Source of the DNA: Haloarculaceae archaeon
Lineage (GTDB): Archaea; Halobacteriota; Halobacteria; Halobacteriales; Haloarculaceae
Direction: 5' to 3'
NCBI GenBank assembly: GCA_018609945.1
Contig: JAHENO010000066.1
Span: 1-5,297, forward strand
DNA: 5,297 nt
The position numbers were made by a program, and so were the translations under genes. Numbering within the stretch: the stretch's first letter is position 1; every line of letters starts with the position of its first letter. Shown in pieces: positions 4,652 to 5,297 of the stretch. The notes under the pieces are model-generated. The model was not told the DNA's origin, searched no databases, and saw nothing but the letters and a program-made list of their open reading frames with translations.

Positions 4652-5297
4652 GTGAATAACCCCGCCAGAGAGTCCATCGACCGACGGACGGCGCTGGGAA
4701 CGCTCGGCGGCACCGCCGTGACGGCACTCGCTGGCTGTGGCCTCTTCGAGCGCGGCGAGGACGGCCCCACGACCGGCGCCGACGGCGACGCCACGACCGG
4801 CGCCAACGACGACGCCACGACCGGCGTCGACGAGGAAGAGGCGCGCGACCTCGCCGCCCGGTTCGCACCCGCAATCTACTTCGACGAGGCCGAGCGGTGG
4901 TTCCCGACCGATCCCCGCCCCTACGAGAGCGAACAGGACGGCGAGACGGTCGTCGACGGGTTCGACGCCTTCGACGGCTACACCGACCGATACGACGAGG
5001 CGCCGCCCGATCCGGCAGTCTTCTACAACGTGGTCCAGTACGAGGAGTCGCCGCTGGCGGCCGTCCAGTACTGGATGTACTCGGCGTTCGACCAGTTCAC
5101 CACGAACTTCCACTGGCACGACTGGGAGGTGCTGCACGTCTTCGTCGACACCGACACCGGCGACCCGCAGCTGTACGTCGCGAGTTCACACTCGCGGAAG
5201 ATACCCAACAACGAGTTCCTCGACCCGGAGGCCGACGTGCCCCGCATCCTCTCGGAACTGGGGTCACACTCGAGCGCGCTGTCGGTCAACGAGGAGC
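4652..5297 (+). CDS. Predicted Tat-exported lipoprotein with NPP1/Vps62-like HWHDWE domain (partial)
   Basis: The frame opens at GTG (4652-4654) and is open for 215 residues to the window edge; the C-terminus is missing. No in-frame ATG lies just upstream, and the TATA-like box spacing supports this GTG. Residues 10-29 (DRRTALGTLGG...TALAGC) combine twin arginines with a haloarchaeal lipobox, so C29 is the likely lipidated residue, anchoring the protein on the outer face of the membrane. A low-complexity acidic linker (39-63) contains an 8-residue repeat. The domain then opens with RFAPAIYFDEAERWFPTDP (70-88), GETVVDGF (97-104) and VQYWMYSAFDQF (138-149), then FHWHDWE (153-159) and YVASSH (175-180). 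By eye this order resembles NPP1/NLP proteins, whose GHRHDWE heptapeptide binds a metal through His, Asp and Glu, and also the APxxYF...FPTD opening of Vps62-type proteins. The function is unknown; toxicity should not be inferred. It is a paralog of the left-edge gene. Confidence 0.87.
   Translation, partial: MNNPARESIDRRTALGTLGGTAVTALAGCGLFERGEDGPTTGADGDATTGANDDATTGVDEEEARDLAARFAPAIYFDEAERWFPTDPRPYESEQDGETVVDGFDAFDGYTDRYDEAPPDPAVFYNVVQYEESPLAAVQYWMYSAFDQFTTNFHWHDWEVLHVFVDTDTGDPQLYVASSHSRKIPNNEFLDPEADVPRILSELGSHSSALSVNEE
4769..4834 (+). repeat. 24-bp tandem repeat in the lipoprotein linker
   Basis: Units beginning ACGACCGGCG occur at 4769, 4793 and 4817, exactly 24 bases apart; the third is incomplete. 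They encode the linker (T-TGADGDA)-(T-TGANDDA)-(T-TGVDE), an acidic Thr/Gly spacer between the lipidated cysteine and the folded domain. Such in-frame repeats can expand or contract without a frameshift. Confidence 0.75.

Noticed and set aside
4559..5137. Minus-strand 192-codon frame at the right end
   Set aside because: It is the antisense shadow of the plus-strand lipoprotein, whose frame has a signal peptide, lipobox, a paralog in the same window and the HWHDWE motif.
1..5297. CRISPR array, transposase, toxin-antitoxin or defence genes
   Set aside because: No regularly spaced direct repeats, no DDE or Y1/HUH-type protein, and no known defence domains appear in any supported frame.

Overview
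The window looks like a chromosomal segment of a halophilic archaeon (class Halobacteria). The DNA is GC-rich, the predicted proteins are strongly acidic, and two genes carry twin-arginine-type leaders. All five genes have an A/T-rich TATA-like box about 28-31 bases before the start codon, the pattern expected of leaderless haloarchaeal transcripts. The species cannot be fixed from the sequence alone.

Layout, left to right. At the left edge, on the minus strand, is the N-terminal part of an exported protein (GTG start at 401), which runs off the window. Next, also on minus, is a complete aconitate hydratase of about 655 residues (2450 to 483). A gap of about 265 bases follows, holding an AT-rich element bounded by 16-base perfect inverted repeats (2637-2716). 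Then comes a complete minus-strand AI-2E/UPF0118 family membrane protein (3816 to 2716). A 113-base divergent promoter region separates it from a plus-strand archaeal dUTPase of the dCTP deaminase superfamily (3930-4391). About 260 bases with no convincing gene precede a plus-strand predicted lipoprotein (GTG start at 4652), which runs off the right edge.

The core genes are housekeeping: a TCA-cycle enzyme, a permease-like membrane protein and a nucleotide-pool sanitation enzyme. They share no pathway, and each appears to have its own promoter rather than belonging to an operon.

The least ordinary content is at the edges and in the large gap. The two edge genes are paralogs, about half identical over some 62 alignable residues, pointing outward in opposite directions around the three housekeeping genes. 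One has a lipobox cysteine and the other has serine at that position. The right-hand copy carries an FHWHDWE motif resembling the GHRHDWE heptapeptide of NPP1/NLP proteins. The inverted-repeat element supplies the stop codon of the AI-2E gene and can be drawn as a three-stem branched structure. I see no CRISPR array, tRNA, rRNA, transposase or defence system.
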